Of a stretch of DNA of 35,950 bases, positions 25,343 to 33,217 are shown in pieces; the first letter of the stretch is position 1, and each line of letters opens with the position of its first letter. This DNA is from Verrucomicrobiota bacterium (GTDB lineage Bacteria > Verrucomicrobiota > Verrucomicrobiia > Opitutales > Opitutaceae), in NCBI GenBank assembly GCA_026398065.1, contig JAPLTR010000259.1, forward strand, positions 1-35,950, written 5' to 3'. Below the pieces are notes generated by a model. That model worked only from the letters and a program-made list of their open reading frames with translations. It did not search any database and had not been told where the DNA came from. The translations under genes and the position numbers were made by a program.

Positions 25343-25939
25343 TCAGGAAAAGGTTTCAAGCCGCTTGCGCCAGACGGCGGCAAGCGGCTGCCAGTCGAGC
25401 ATATCACCAGCCCGCAGGGCGGAAAAATAGGTCGGCTCGTCGGCTGCCGTCGTCGGGACTAGGTCGACGGGCGGAAGTTCAAGACGACGGAGGAGTTCGC
25501 GCAGGAGGAGGCGGGTCACCCGACCGTTAAAATCCCGGAAGGGGTGGATGGTCAGAAGACGCCCTTCGGCGAACGCCAGGGTTTCGAGCAGCAGATCGTC
25601 CGTGAGCGCGCCGAGCCTCGCGTCGAGGTCGTCGGCGTACAGGCGGACGAGCAGGGCGATCTCGTGCGGCGGTGGCGGTTCGTGGGCCCCCACCTGCACG
25701 GGCACCGTCCGCCATTGTCCCGCCCATGCAGGCACGAGGTCGCCGGCGATGGCCGCGTGCAACTCGCCGATAAAATCGCCGTCCAGGGCCCGGGCGTGGA
25801 AATCGCCCGCGGCGATCCGCTGTTCGACGCCCAGCACCCGCTCAGCCAGCAGCGGCGCGAGCTGCGCGTAGGTCAGGAGGCCGCGCGTCGTTTCGACAGT
25901 ACGGGTGGCGTGGCCTGGAGGTGTCGTGCTTTCAGCCAT
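25343..25939 (-). CDS. Fic family protein (probable toxin of a class I Fic module)
   Basis: 198 residues. The Fic motif is IHPFRDFNGRVTR (131-143). The canonical form is HPFx(D/E)GNGRxxR, so His132, Asp136, Asn138, Gly139, Arg140 and Arg143 are kept while the Gly before Asn is Phe137. The helix before it (ELHAAIAGDLVPAWAGQWRT) and the beta flap (VQVGAHEPPPP) also fit. Fic enzymes transfer AMP or other phosphate-linked groups to protein targets. There is no inhibitory SxxxE(G/N) motif within the protein itself, so inhibition would come from a partner. The start overlaps the end of the small gene upstream by 67 bp, which is a common toxin-antitoxin arrangement. Confidence 0.87.
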   Translation of the reverse strand: MAESTTPPGHATRTVETTRGLLTYAQLAPLLAERVLGVEQRIAAGDFHARALDGDFIGELHAAIAGDLVPAWAGQWRTVPVQVGAHEPPPPHEIALLVRLYADDLDARLGALTDDLLLETLAFAEGRLLTIHPFRDFNGRVTRLLLRELLRRLELPPVDLVPTTAADEPTYFSALRAGDMLDWQPLAAVWRKRLETFS

Positions 25940-26082
25940 GATTCATCCACCGGCTCTTTCTCGAAGGCCATCGACAACGCGACCTGCCGGGGCACGCGCT
26001 GCCACCGCACGTCGAGCCGCGCGGCTTCCGGCAGTTGGCGCCAGCGGTGGACGATGTCGATCCAGTTCACGACGACCACCAT
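25873..26082 (-). CDS. Small antitoxin-like partner of Fic (VbhA-like role proposed)
   Basis: 69 residues from the ATG at 26082. The frame overlaps the Fic start by 67 bp. Residues 31-46 read PRQVALSMAFEKEPVD. Ser37-x-x-x-Glu41 matches the class I Fic inhibitory motif (S/T)xxxE(G/N), with Lys42 in place of Gly/Asn. In known class I antitoxins this Glu blocks the ATP gamma-phosphate site of Fic. The N-terminus (WIDIVHRWRQLPEAARLDV) looks helical and could hold the partner. I have no database match, so the antitoxin role rests on the motif and position. A TTG at 26106 would extend it by eight residues. Confidence 0.65.
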   Translation of the reverse strand: MVVVVNWIDIVHRWRQLPEAARLDVRWQRVPRQVALSMAFEKEPVDESWLKARHLQATPPVLSKRRAAS

Positions 26083-26245
26083 GGCGTTTGAATTGAGTCC
26101 GTGCAAGCGAGGTCTTGCTGACGCGCGGACATGGGTTTCGCAGTAGTCCCGGACGCTCGCCGAGCCGAATACCGATAGCCCCTAGCTTCAGCCTGCCGAC
26201 CAACCGTTGCGCTAACAACCGAGCAATCGACCCAAACAACAGGAT

Positions 26246-26797
26246 CTACACCCCCGGACCAAACGCCCGCTGAAACAGCGGCGGGACGACGCGCTCCAGT
26301 TCCGCGACCACGGTCGTGGCCACATCGAACGCCGGCGCGCCCCGGTCGAACTTCGACTGGAGATCATAGGCCATCACCTCGAGGGGATTCGTGCGGTAGC
26401 CGCCGCTGAGCAAGTGGCCGAGCGCATACGCCGTGATGAATCGCTCGGGGCCGAGGTGCTGCCACTGGACCACGTGCACGAGTTCGTGGAAGTGCAGCGA
26501 CTCGTCGTCCTCGTAGCCCGCGCGCACAAAGAAGGACGACAGGTAGGTGATGCCCGCCGCATCCATCCGCTCAAATTCGGTGAAGCCCTCCAGCCCGAGC
26601 GCCATCAACGGCGGCGTGGGCACGTGCTCCACCACGATCACGTGGGCGGAGGCCAGCAGCGACCCCGAGTAATACGAGCCCAGCCGCGCGAAGCCGCAGT
26701 CAGCGACCGGACGCGCTTTGCCCGCGTGGGCGGCCAGCACGTGGTCGATCCACGCGCGCACCATCGGCAGTCGTTGCTGGAGGGCTTGGAAGCTCAT
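26246..26797 (-). CDS. Putative zinc metallopeptidase-like protein (HELVH)
   Basis: 183 residues from the ATG at 26797, which follows a C-rich leader (CCACCCGCCCACCCC). It contains HFHELVHVVQW with the zinc motif HELVH (104-108) and, 32 residues on, NPLEVMAYDLQ with Glu140, a likely third ligand as in gluzincin-type or DUF4157-like proteins. There is no signal peptide, so it appears cytosolic. The motif and spacing support a zinc site, but I do not recognise the family. It lies 163 bp upstream of the Fic module on the same strand; a functional link is possible but not shown. Confidence 0.72.
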   Translation of the reverse strand: MSFQALQQRLPMVRAWIDHVLAAHAGKARPVADCGFARLGSYYSGSLLASAHVIVVEHVPTPPLMALGLEGFTEFERMDAAGITYLSSFFVRAGYEDDESLHFHELVHVVQWQHLGPERFITAYALGHLLSGGYRTNPLEVMAYDLQSKFDRGAPAFDVATTVVAELERVVPPLFQRAFGPGV

Positions 26798-26981
26798 GGG
26801 GTGGGCGGGTGGCCGAGTGGAAACGGGCGGCTCGTCACTGACAACCGCGATCCCCCCCTGCCCGGTCCAGACGACCGCGGGCCGGACGGCGTGTTCCCCG
26901 CCGCCGCGCAATCGCCCCGGCGCTTCGTCGTCGCGTCGCTGTGTCCCGGCGTCGCTGTGTCGCGACGGGGCGGGAAGAGAT

Positions 26982-28208
26982 TCAGCGCGGGGGGCCGGCC
27001 TCGGCGAGCGCGGCTTTCAGTTCGCGCAGATAGGCCCCTTCGGGATCGCCGCGCGTCGGCATCAGATAACCGCCCTCGCCGATCTCGTTCCACGCGTAGA
27101 GCAGCGCGAGGCGCTCGGCGGTGATTTCGTTGGGATGGGTGTTCATCCACGCGAGGAGGTCGCGCACGTGCTGTCCGAACAGCGCGGGCGTGCGTCCCGT
27201 ATAATAAAAACTTCCGCGCTCGGCGGTTTCCCACGGACGACGGTCCCAGCCGACGATCCCAACGGGAATGTGGCGTTGCTCGGCCGTGCCTTTCCACGTG
27301 ACGCGGTGGTTCTCCATCACCTGCGTGAAGGCAAACTCCTTCCAGCCCTTCATGTAGCCGCCCGCCGCATTGTAGCGGGTGCTCACCGCAAACGGCGGCG
27401 GGAGATTCACGCCGCAGCCGGCAAACGTCACCCCCGGCAATCCCGCGGCCCGCGCCGCCGCCTCGACCGCGGCCATGCCCTCCGGGAGCGCGTCCTTGGG
27501 ATTGAAGAGGATGATCAGGGGCTTGCCGCCCACCGTGACCGCGAGCGGATGGCGCAGGTACGGCAGCCAGTCCTCGGCCGCCTCGCGCCAACGTGCGAGC
27601 GTGGTGAGTTGGTAGGAATCGTGGTTGGCAATGAGGAGGCAGAACTGCAGCCGCTCGCGGTTGGGCGCCGCGAGAAACAGGCGCAGCCCCGTGTGCTTCG
27701 GATCCTCGGCCACGGCCTGCGGCGTCGGCCGGAAATACCAGCAGAAGGCCCAGAACGCGAGGCCGTGGTCCGCCGCGAGGTCGATCTGCCGCCGCATGAT
27801 CTCGGGCTGGTCGGCGCGCCAGCCCCAGAGCGGCTCACGGTCGGCGTACTGCTCGGCCAACGCCTTGGTCAGGTGGGTGGGTGCGCCCTTCGCCCAGGGC
27901 TGCGCCGGATCGCCGTCCGCCTTGTTGCGGCCGGACCAGCCGTCGAAGAAATAGGCCCCCAGTTTTACCGGCGGCTCGGCGGGCGCGGCACGGACCACGC
28001 CCAGCAGTGCGGCGGCGGCGAGCATCAGAGGAAGGCCGCAGGCGATCGCGCCCGAACGGTGGAGAACGGATCTGAACGGATCTGGTTTGCATTGGAGGAG
28101 GGGTAAAATCGGTGGCTCGTGCGGCAGGTCGCTCACCCGCGCCACCCGCGGCACGACAAGCTGTAGCCCACGCCACTCCCATGACGACGCAGATAGGCTC
28201 CGGACCAC
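26982..28208 (-). CDS. GH99-like (WbsX-type) glycosidase-like protein, start region disturbed
   Basis: 408 residues in the longest frame. The body matches glycoside hydrolase family 99-like/WbsX proteins: VKLGAYFFDGWSG, GLAFWAFCWYFRPTP, KPLIILFNPKD, QVMENHRVTW and LLYAWNEIGEGGYLMP. Such proteins are endo-mannosidase relatives linked to glycan processing. The frame is intact to 28208, but the first 60 residues do not look like a signal. A natural start, ATG at 28092, is one frame off because a 10-bp sequence is tandemly duplicated at 28064-28083. With one copy the product would begin MQTRSVLHRS and carry a good signal peptide. As it stands, translation may begin at 28208, 28025 or not at all. 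Confidence 0.75.
   Translation of the reverse strand: MVRSLSASSWEWRGLQLVVPRVARVSDLPHEPPILPLLQCKPDPFRSVLHRSGAIACGLPLMLAAAALLGVVRAAPAEPPVKLGAYFFDGWSGRNKADGDPAQPWAKGAPTHLTKALAEQYADREPLWGWRADQPEIMRRQIDLAADHGLAFWAFCWYFRPTPQAVAEDPKHTGLRLFLAAPNRERLQFCLLIANHDSYQLTTLARWREAAEDWLPYLRHPLAVTVGGKPLIILFNPKDALPEGMAAVEAAARAAGLPGVTFAGCGVNLPPPFAVSTRYNAAGGYMKGWKEFAFTQVMENHRVTWKGTAEQRHIPVGIVGWDRRPWETAERGSFYYTGRTPALFGQHVRDLLAWMNTHPNEITAERLALLYAWNEIGEGGYLMPTRGDPEGAYLRELKAALAEAGPPR
28064..28083. repeat. Perfect 10-bp tandem repeat at a gene start
   Basis: GAACGGATCT occurs twice in direct succession (28064-28073, 28074-28083). It lies between the likely ATG at 28092 and the signal-peptide codons of the GH99-like gene. 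Because ten is not a multiple of three, the copy number decides whether that ATG is in frame. One or four copies would be in frame; the present two are not. Confidence 0.85.
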
Positions 28209-28383
28209 GTCCGGGGCGGAAGTATTAGGGTTCGCGCACGCTCCGGTGAACGCAGCTATCCACCCGCCGCCGGCCCCATAAGGGAGCGACCGCGGTGCCG
28301 TGAGATTCTCTACATTGGGCGCCGTCGCGCGGCTCCGACCCCGCGCCGCCGTATCCGCGTCACCCGCGCGGCGTCATGACGGG

Positions 28384-30462
28384 GTGAACCCCTCGTCGCG
28401 CTTCCTCTGTCTGATCGCCGCCGCCGTCGCCCTGCTGGCCGGTCCCGTTCGCGCCGCCCTTCCCTCCGCCGGCCTCGCCGGACACTGGCGCTTTGACACC
28501 GTGACCGGAGACCGCATCGCCGACCGCTCACCCAGCGGCAATGCCCTCGTGCTGGAGCAGCCCGCCTTTCACGCCGAACTCGGCGCGACGCGCAGCCTGG
28601 ACTGCGATGGCTTCGAGGTCGGCGGCCGGCTCGACGAGCGCACGCCCCTGCAGTTCGCCGAAGGACTGACCCTCGCGATCTGGGTCTACCCCGTCCGAGC
28701 CCGCGGCCACGAGCCGCTCAGTGGGCGGCCCAATCCCACCCCCAGTTGGACCACACCGGTCACCGGACTCTACCTCTCCGATGCGCGCCCGGTCTTCGGG
28801 CTGTTTGGGAACGGCAAGAAACTGCTCCTGGAGGGCCCGGAACTGCCGCTCCGCAGCTGGTCCCTCGTCACCGTCACCCTCGACGGCCGGCAGGCGACGC
28901 TGTGGATCAACGGCGCCAAAGTCGCCGAGGCTGCGCAGGCGTTCGCGGTGCCACCCGCCGGCGGGCAACCCTGGCTGTTCGGCCGCTCACAGAGCCAGTA
29001 TTTTCGCGGCCGGCTCGGCGAAACCCTCCTCTGGTCGCGCGCGCTCACCTCCGCCGAGATCGCCGCCGTGCACACCGAAACGGCCGCCGGCTATCCCCGT
29101 TCCGCCGCCGCCACGCCGTGGCACGACCGCTTCGTCGCGGTCGAGTCACCCGGCACCCGCGCCACCGGCACCTGGCGCTCCCGACCCACGCGCACCCTGG
29201 CGGGTCTCGAAGGCTACACCCACCCCACGCCTCCGCCCACCGACCGCTGGGGCGGTCGCACCGACCGGCCCGCGCTGAAGGCCAGCGGCTTCTTCCGCAC
29301 CGAACAACTCGGCGACCGGTGGTGGCTGGTCACCCCCGAGGGCCATCTCTACTGGAACGTCGGCGTGAACTCCGTCCGCGGGCCCCGCCAGACGCCGCCC
29401 GTCGCGCCCGAAGCCTTCGCCGTCACCGCCACCCGCGAACTGCGCGAACTCGGTTTCAACGGCCTCGGCAACGGCGGTTCGCCCGCGCTCCAGACGACCC
29501 CGCAGGCGCTCCCGTGGTCCGTCCGCCTCAACTTTCTCGCGAGCTTCGCGCAGGCGAACAAGCAGACCTACGCCACCAGCGGGCACACCGGCTTCACCGA
29601 GCAGTGCATCCCCGTGTTTCACCCCGATTTCCCCGCGTGGGCGCGGAAACACGCCGCCGCGCTCGCCGCCACCGTCGACGATCCATCGGTAATTGGCATC
29701 TTCACCGACAACGAACTGCAGTGCCCGATCGACCTGCTCGACCGCCACCTGCGTCTGTCCGCGGAGGATCCCTACCTCCGCCACGGGCGCGCCGCCGCGC
29801 TCGCGTGGCTGGCCGCCCGCGGCCGACCCGCCGATCCGGCACAGCTTACGCAGAAGGACCGCTGCCAGTTCATCGCGCACGTCTTCGCCACCTACACGCA
29901 CCTCGTCCACGACGCCATCCGTGCCGTCGACACCCACCACCTCATCCTCGGCCCCCGCTTCAACGAGCACCGCGGCCAGTTTGAAAACCCGTGGTTCTGG
30001 CCCGCCGTCGGCCCGTGGATCGACGTCGCCGCGGTCAACTACTACGTCCTCTGGGGCCCGCAGACGGAGGACATCCGGGCGTGGAGCGCCGCCCTGCAAC
30101 GGCCCGTGATGCTCACCGAATGGTATTCAAAAGCCCAGGACGCACCCGGCCTCGCCAACACCAACGGCGCCGGCTGGCTCGTCCGCACGCAGACCGACCG
30201 CGCCCGCTACTACCAGCATTTCTCCCTCGCCGCCTTCGAGACGCCCGCGCTGGTCGGCTTTCACTACTTCAAGTACATGGATGACGGCTCCGACTCGGTC
30301 GCCCTCGATTCCGCCGGCGGGGCCAACAAGGGCCTCTACCACGCCGACGGCACCCCGTGGACCGAACTCATCGAGGCCGCCCGCGCCACCAACCGCGCGG
30401 TCTATCCGCTCATCGACCTCTTCGACGCCCGCCGCAAGAGCACGCCCGCCGTGGCACGTTGA
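28384..30462 (+). CDS. Secreted LamG plus clan GH-A glycosidase (agarase-like)
   Basis: 692 residues from GTG 28384, chosen because it gives a compact signal peptide (SSRFLCLIAAAVALLAGPVRA). GTG 28300 is a longer alternative with a weak AGGGAG before it. Residues about 35-235 form a LamG/concanavalin domain (AGHWRFDT, FAEGLTLAIWVYP, LWINGAKVAEA, GETLLWSRALTSAEI). From about 300 comes a clan GH-A type barrel: WWLVTPEGHLYWNVGVNS, acid/base candidate Glu444 in FTDNELQ and nucleophile candidate Glu579 in VMLTEWYSKAQD. The barrel recalls agarase-type families (GH50/GH86-like), but the substrate cannot be read. It converges on the DUF1080 gene with a 115 bp gap. Confidence 0.82.
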   Translation: MNPSSRFLCLIAAAVALLAGPVRAALPSAGLAGHWRFDTVTGDRIADRSPSGNALVLEQPAFHAELGATRSLDCDGFEVGGRLDERTPLQFAEGLTLAIWVYPVRARGHEPLSGRPNPTPSWTTPVTGLYLSDARPVFGLFGNGKKLLLEGPELPLRSWSLVTVTLDGRQATLWINGAKVAEAAQAFAVPPAGGQPWLFGRSQSQYFRGRLGETLLWSRALTSAEIAAVHTETAAGYPRSAAATPWHDRFVAVESPGTRATGTWRSRPTRTLAGLEGYTHPTPPPTDRWGGRTDRPALKASGFFRTEQLGDRWWLVTPEGHLYWNVGVNSVRGPRQTPPVAPEAFAVTATRELRELGFNGLGNGGSPALQTTPQALPWSVRLNFLASFAQANKQTYATSGHTGFTEQCIPVFHPDFPAWARKHAAALAATVDDPSVIGIFTDNELQCPIDLLDRHLRLSAEDPYLRHGRAAALAWLAARGRPADPAQLTQKDRCQFIAHVFATYTHLVHDAIRAVDTHHLILGPRFNEHRGQFENPWFWPAVGPWIDVAAVNYYVLWGPQTEDIRAWSAALQRPVMLTEWYSKAQDAPGLANTNGAGWLVRTQTDRARYYQHFSLAAFETPALVGFHYFKYMDDGSDSVALDSAGGANKGLYHADGTPWTELIEAARATNRAVYPLIDLFDARRKSTPAVAR

Positions 30463-30527
30463 GCTAAACGAAAGTCTACCCTCAGTCACGCGGGCGCTCA
30501 TTCAGGAGGCCGGCCGGCCAGCCAGGC

Positions 30528-30543
30528 CGCCTGCTCGCAGGCG
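30528..30543. terminator. Hairpin between convergent genes
   Basis: CGCCTGC-TC-GCAGGCG is a perfect 7-bp stem with a two-base gap, in the spacer between the glycosidase (plus) and DUF1080 (minus) genes. A GGCCGGCCGGCC run precedes it. No T run follows on either strand, so it could be a weak bidirectional stop or just a GC palindrome. Confidence 0.3.
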
Positions 30544-30577
30544 CTTCGTCCGCCCGCCCGCCGCCTCCGTCAGCCGC

Positions 30578-31915
30578 TCAGAGCTGCTTGATCAGCACGT
30601 CCTTGAACTCGACCGGGTCGTTGTGCCCGGCGAAGCCGAAGAAGCCGCTCTTCCGGTCCTTGCCCGGGTGCGCCGAGTTGGCCATCACCTTGGTCATGTC
30701 CACGGTGGCAACATCGCCGTCAAGGATGACCGTGCCGTTGAGCTCCACCTTGATGCGCGAGCCCTGGACGGTGACCTCCTCGAAGTTCCACTCGCCGATC
30801 GGGTGCTGGTAACCGCGCGCCGCCGCGATCATGCCGTAGACCGAGCCATGCGCCTGGCGCGGGTCGATCTTCCCCTTCACCTTCTCGTAATTGTCGTCGA
30901 GGATCTGGGATTCGGTCATGCCGTCATAGGCGGTGTTCCCCTTGCCGGGGTAGCGGATCGCGAGGCCGTTGTTGCCGCCGGGCGGCAGCTTGAACATCAC
31001 ACGCGCCTGAAAGTCCGCGAGTTCCTTGTTCCAGTAGATCGTGCCACCCTTCTTCTCCTGCCAGACGATCACACCGTCCTTCACCTTCACTGCGTCGAGC
31101 GGACCGGCCCAGCCGTCCATGTTTTTTCCATTAAAGATCGGCTGGTAGCCCTCGGCGCCCTTCGCCGCGAGGAGGCGTGACGCCTCCTCGGAACCGATTT
31201 CACGAATGGCAATGTTTTTCCACGTCGTGCCGCCGTCATGCGTCTGGAGCTCGATCGGACCGCGCACCGGGATCGGGCGGCGCTGCTGCGCCGGGAGCTT
31301 GGCATCGTAATAGTTTTCAAGGAGCGCGTGGTCGACGACCAGCTTGCCATTGAGCCACACGCTCACGCGGCTGCCGATCATGACGATGCGAAACCGGTTC
31401 CACTGCCCCGCGGGCTGGTCGGCCTTCACGAGCGGGTCGCGGCCGGGCGAGGTCTTCGCATTGTTCCAGAGGCCGCCCGAACCCTTGGCCGAGCCGTTGT
31501 TGTTGGGATCTTTCATCGCCGGGTCCCAGATCTGCACCTGCGGCACGCCGCGCAGATAGATGCCCGAGTCCGTCGCCGGCTTGATCTTCCACTCGGCGAG
31601 CAGCTCGAAATTGCCGTAGTCCTTTTCCGTCGTGAGATAGGCGCCCTTGCCGTCATTGACGAGTTCGCCGCCGACGACGGTCCAGTGGGGTTTGCCGTCG
31701 TCCGTCTTGAGCTTGGCGTTCCACTTGGCGATCAGCGCCGCGCGCTCCGCCTCGGGGAGCTCGAGCAGCTTGCGGTGGTCGTAGGTGTCGCCGCCGCGCC
31801 ACCCGGAGAGATCCTTGCCATTGAACAACGCCGTGAACCCCGCCGGCGGCTCTTCCGCACGCACGTGGCTGAGCACCACCAACGACAACACCAGGGCAAA
31901 TCGCGATAGGGACAT
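30578..31915 (-). CDS. Exported two-domain DUF1080 protein (3-keto-disaccharide hydrolase family)
   Basis: 445 residues. The ATG at 31915 gives a signal peptide (MSLSRFALVLSLVVLSHVRA-EE) and follows CCCTTCT. Two DUF1080 jelly-roll domains follow in tandem: FTALFNGKDLSGW (about 26) to WKNIAIREIG (about 235), and YQPIFNGKNMDGW (about 255) to FKDVLIKQL at the end. Members are related to concanavalin-like lectin folds, and several cleave 3-keto-glycosides or 3-keto-disaccharides after oxidation by Gfo/Idh enzymes. The duplication of the domain is visible in the sequence. It is divergent from the sugar cluster at 32159 and may share operators with it. Confidence 0.9.
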   Translation of the reverse strand: MSLSRFALVLSLVVLSHVRAEEPPAGFTALFNGKDLSGWRGGDTYDHRKLLELPEAERAALIAKWNAKLKTDDGKPHWTVVGGELVNDGKGAYLTTEKDYGNFELLAEWKIKPATDSGIYLRGVPQVQIWDPAMKDPNNNGSAKGSGGLWNNAKTSPGRDPLVKADQPAGQWNRFRIVMIGSRVSVWLNGKLVVDHALLENYYDAKLPAQQRRPIPVRGPIELQTHDGGTTWKNIAIREIGSEEASRLLAAKGAEGYQPIFNGKNMDGWAGPLDAVKVKDGVIVWQEKKGGTIYWNKELADFQARVMFKLPPGGNNGLAIRYPGKGNTAYDGMTESQILDDNYEKVKGKIDPRQAHGSVYGMIAAARGYQHPIGEWNFEEVTVQGSRIKVELNGTVILDGDVATVDMTKVMANSAHPGKDRKSGFFGFAGHNDPVEFKDVLIKQL

Positions 31916-31989
31916 AGAAGGGACCAGCCACCCGGGTTCGCCGGCGGGGCGCCGCACGGGAGTGTGCGGGGTCCGGCGGCAGGAACCCT

Positions 31990-32005
31990 GTAACTGATGG
32001 GTTAC
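31990..32005. promoter_or_regulatory. Operator-like palindrome GTAAC-N6-GTTAC
   Basis: GTAAC (31990-31994), six bases, GTTAC (32001-32005), in the divergent spacer between the DUF1080 gene and the sugar cluster. A second site with the same spacing is at 32139. It lies 75 bp upstream of the DUF1080 start. The layout suits a dimeric LacI- or GntR-type regulator; no regulator gene is in the window. Confidence 0.45.
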
Positions 32006-32138
32006 CCTCCCGGCCCGCCCGCCGCTTTTCAACCGAATTTTTTATTCGCCCCCGCGCCGCCGCTGGCGGACTCTCCCCGCCCTGCGTCCGGCGGGGGCCG
32101 CCCGTGAAAAATTCCCCTTGTCGCCCACCCCTTTGTTA

Positions 32139-32154
32139 ATAACTATCCGGTTAC
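32139..32154. promoter_or_regulatory. Operator-like site ATAAC-N6-GTTAC next to a start codon
   Basis: ATAAC (32139-32143), six bases, GTTAC (32150-32154), ending four bases before the ATG at 32159. It overlaps a second palindrome GTTAATAAC (32135-32143). A protein bound here would cover the start region of the cluster's first gene, so a repressor is plausible. Confidence 0.45.
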
Positions 32155-32158
32155 ATCT

Positions 32159-33217
32159 ATGTCAGCGCCCCTCCCGCTTCAGTCCGCCCGGTCCCCGCTG
32201 CCCTGCCCGCCGGAAGCCATCGACGATTTCATCGCTCGCCCCACCCCGCGCCTCGTCGCGGCGCTCGCGCGCGCGCCCGGGCCCTTTCTCGTGCTCGGCG
32301 CCGGCGGCAAGATCGGGCTCCACCTCGCCATCATGCTCCGCCGCGGCCTCGACCAGCTCGGCCGCACCGACCGCGTCATCGCCGTCTCGCGCTTCAGCAC
32401 CCTGCGGGACCGTGCGGACTTCGACTCCCGCGGCATCGAGTCCGTCGCCTGTGATCTCACCGACCCCGCCGGCCTCGCCGCGCTGCCCGACGCCCCCACC
32501 GTGTTCTTCCTCGCCGGCGTGAAGTTCGGCACCGCCTCGGCCCCCGGCCTCCTCCACGCGCTGAATGTCGAGATGCCGCGCCGCGTCGCCAGCCGCTTCC
32601 GCCATTCGCGCATTGTCGCGTTTTCCTCGGGCTGCGTCTATCCGTTCGTCCCCGTCGACTCCGGCGGCGCCACCGAGCAGACTCCGCCGGAGCCCATCGG
32701 CGACTACGCCGCGTCGTGCCTCGCCCGCGAACAGGCCTTCGCCGCCGCCGCCGCGCAGCAGGGCAATCCCGTCGCCCTCATCCGCCTCAACTACTCCGTC
32801 GAGTTCCGCTACGGCCTCCTGGTCGATATCGCGCAACGCGTCCTCGCCCGCGAGCCCATCGACGTCACCATGGGCCATGTCAACGTCATCTGGCAGACCG
32901 ACGCCGTCGCGCACAGCATCCAGGCCCTCGAAGTCGCCGGGTCGCCCGCCGTCCCGATCAACGTCACGGGTCCCGACACTCTCTCCGTGCGCGACCTTGC
33001 CCACCGCTTCGGCGCGATCGCCGGCGTGCCTGTGACGATCACCGGCACCGAGGCCGGCACCGCCTGGCTCAACAACGCCGCCCGTTCCCATCGGCTCTTC
33101 GGCCCTCCGCTCACCTCCGTCGAGACCATGATGCCCTGGATCGTCGAATGGCTGCGCTCCGGCGGCGAGACCTGGGGCAAACCCACCGGCTTCGAACGCC
33201 GCGACGGCCGCTACTGA
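32159..33217 (+). CDS. NAD-dependent epimerase/dehydratase-like SDR protein lacking the catalytic Lys
   Basis: 352 residues, extended SDR fold. The nucleotide-binding motif is GAGGKIG (47-53, GxxGxxG) after a longer than usual N-terminus. AFSSGCVYPF (154-163) holds the usual Ser. The YxxxK pair is Tyr183 in GDYAASCLARE, but the Lys position is Cys187. Relatives I recall share YAxSC, so this is probably a family trait and not a mutation. Loss of the Lys suggests altered chemistry, cofactor binding only, or a non-redox role. It is the first gene of a four-gene cluster (gap of 28 bp to the next) and starts just after an operator-like site. Confidence 0.83.
   Translation: MSAPLPLQSARSPLPCPPEAIDDFIARPTPRLVAALARAPGPFLVLGAGGKIGLHLAIMLRRGLDQLGRTDRVIAVSRFSTLRDRADFDSRGIESVACDLTDPAGLAALPDAPTVFFLAGVKFGTASAPGLLHALNVEMPRRVASRFRHSRIVAFSSGCVYPFVPVDSGGATEQTPPEPIGDYAASCLAREQAFAAAAAQQGNPVALIRLNYSVEFRYGLLVDIAQRVLAREPIDVTMGHVNVIWQTDAVAHSIQALEVAGSPAVPINVTGPDTLSVRDLAHRFGAIAGVPVTITGTEAGTAWLNNAARSHRLFGPPLTSVETMMPWIVEWLRSGGETWGKPTGFERRDGRY

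Noticed and set aside
26107-26245. Possible integron attC site between the Fic pair and the metallopeptidase gene
   Set aside because: GTTAGCGCAACG and a nearby GGTTGG looked attC-like, but no RYYYAAC/GTTRRRY pair with proper inverted spacing was found.
28300-28383. Longer GTG start or a one-base frameshift at ATG 28376 for the LamG glycosidase
   Set aside because: One extra G in the run at 28381 would bring the ATG in frame, but the GTG at 28384 already gives a complete signal peptide, so no error need be assumed.
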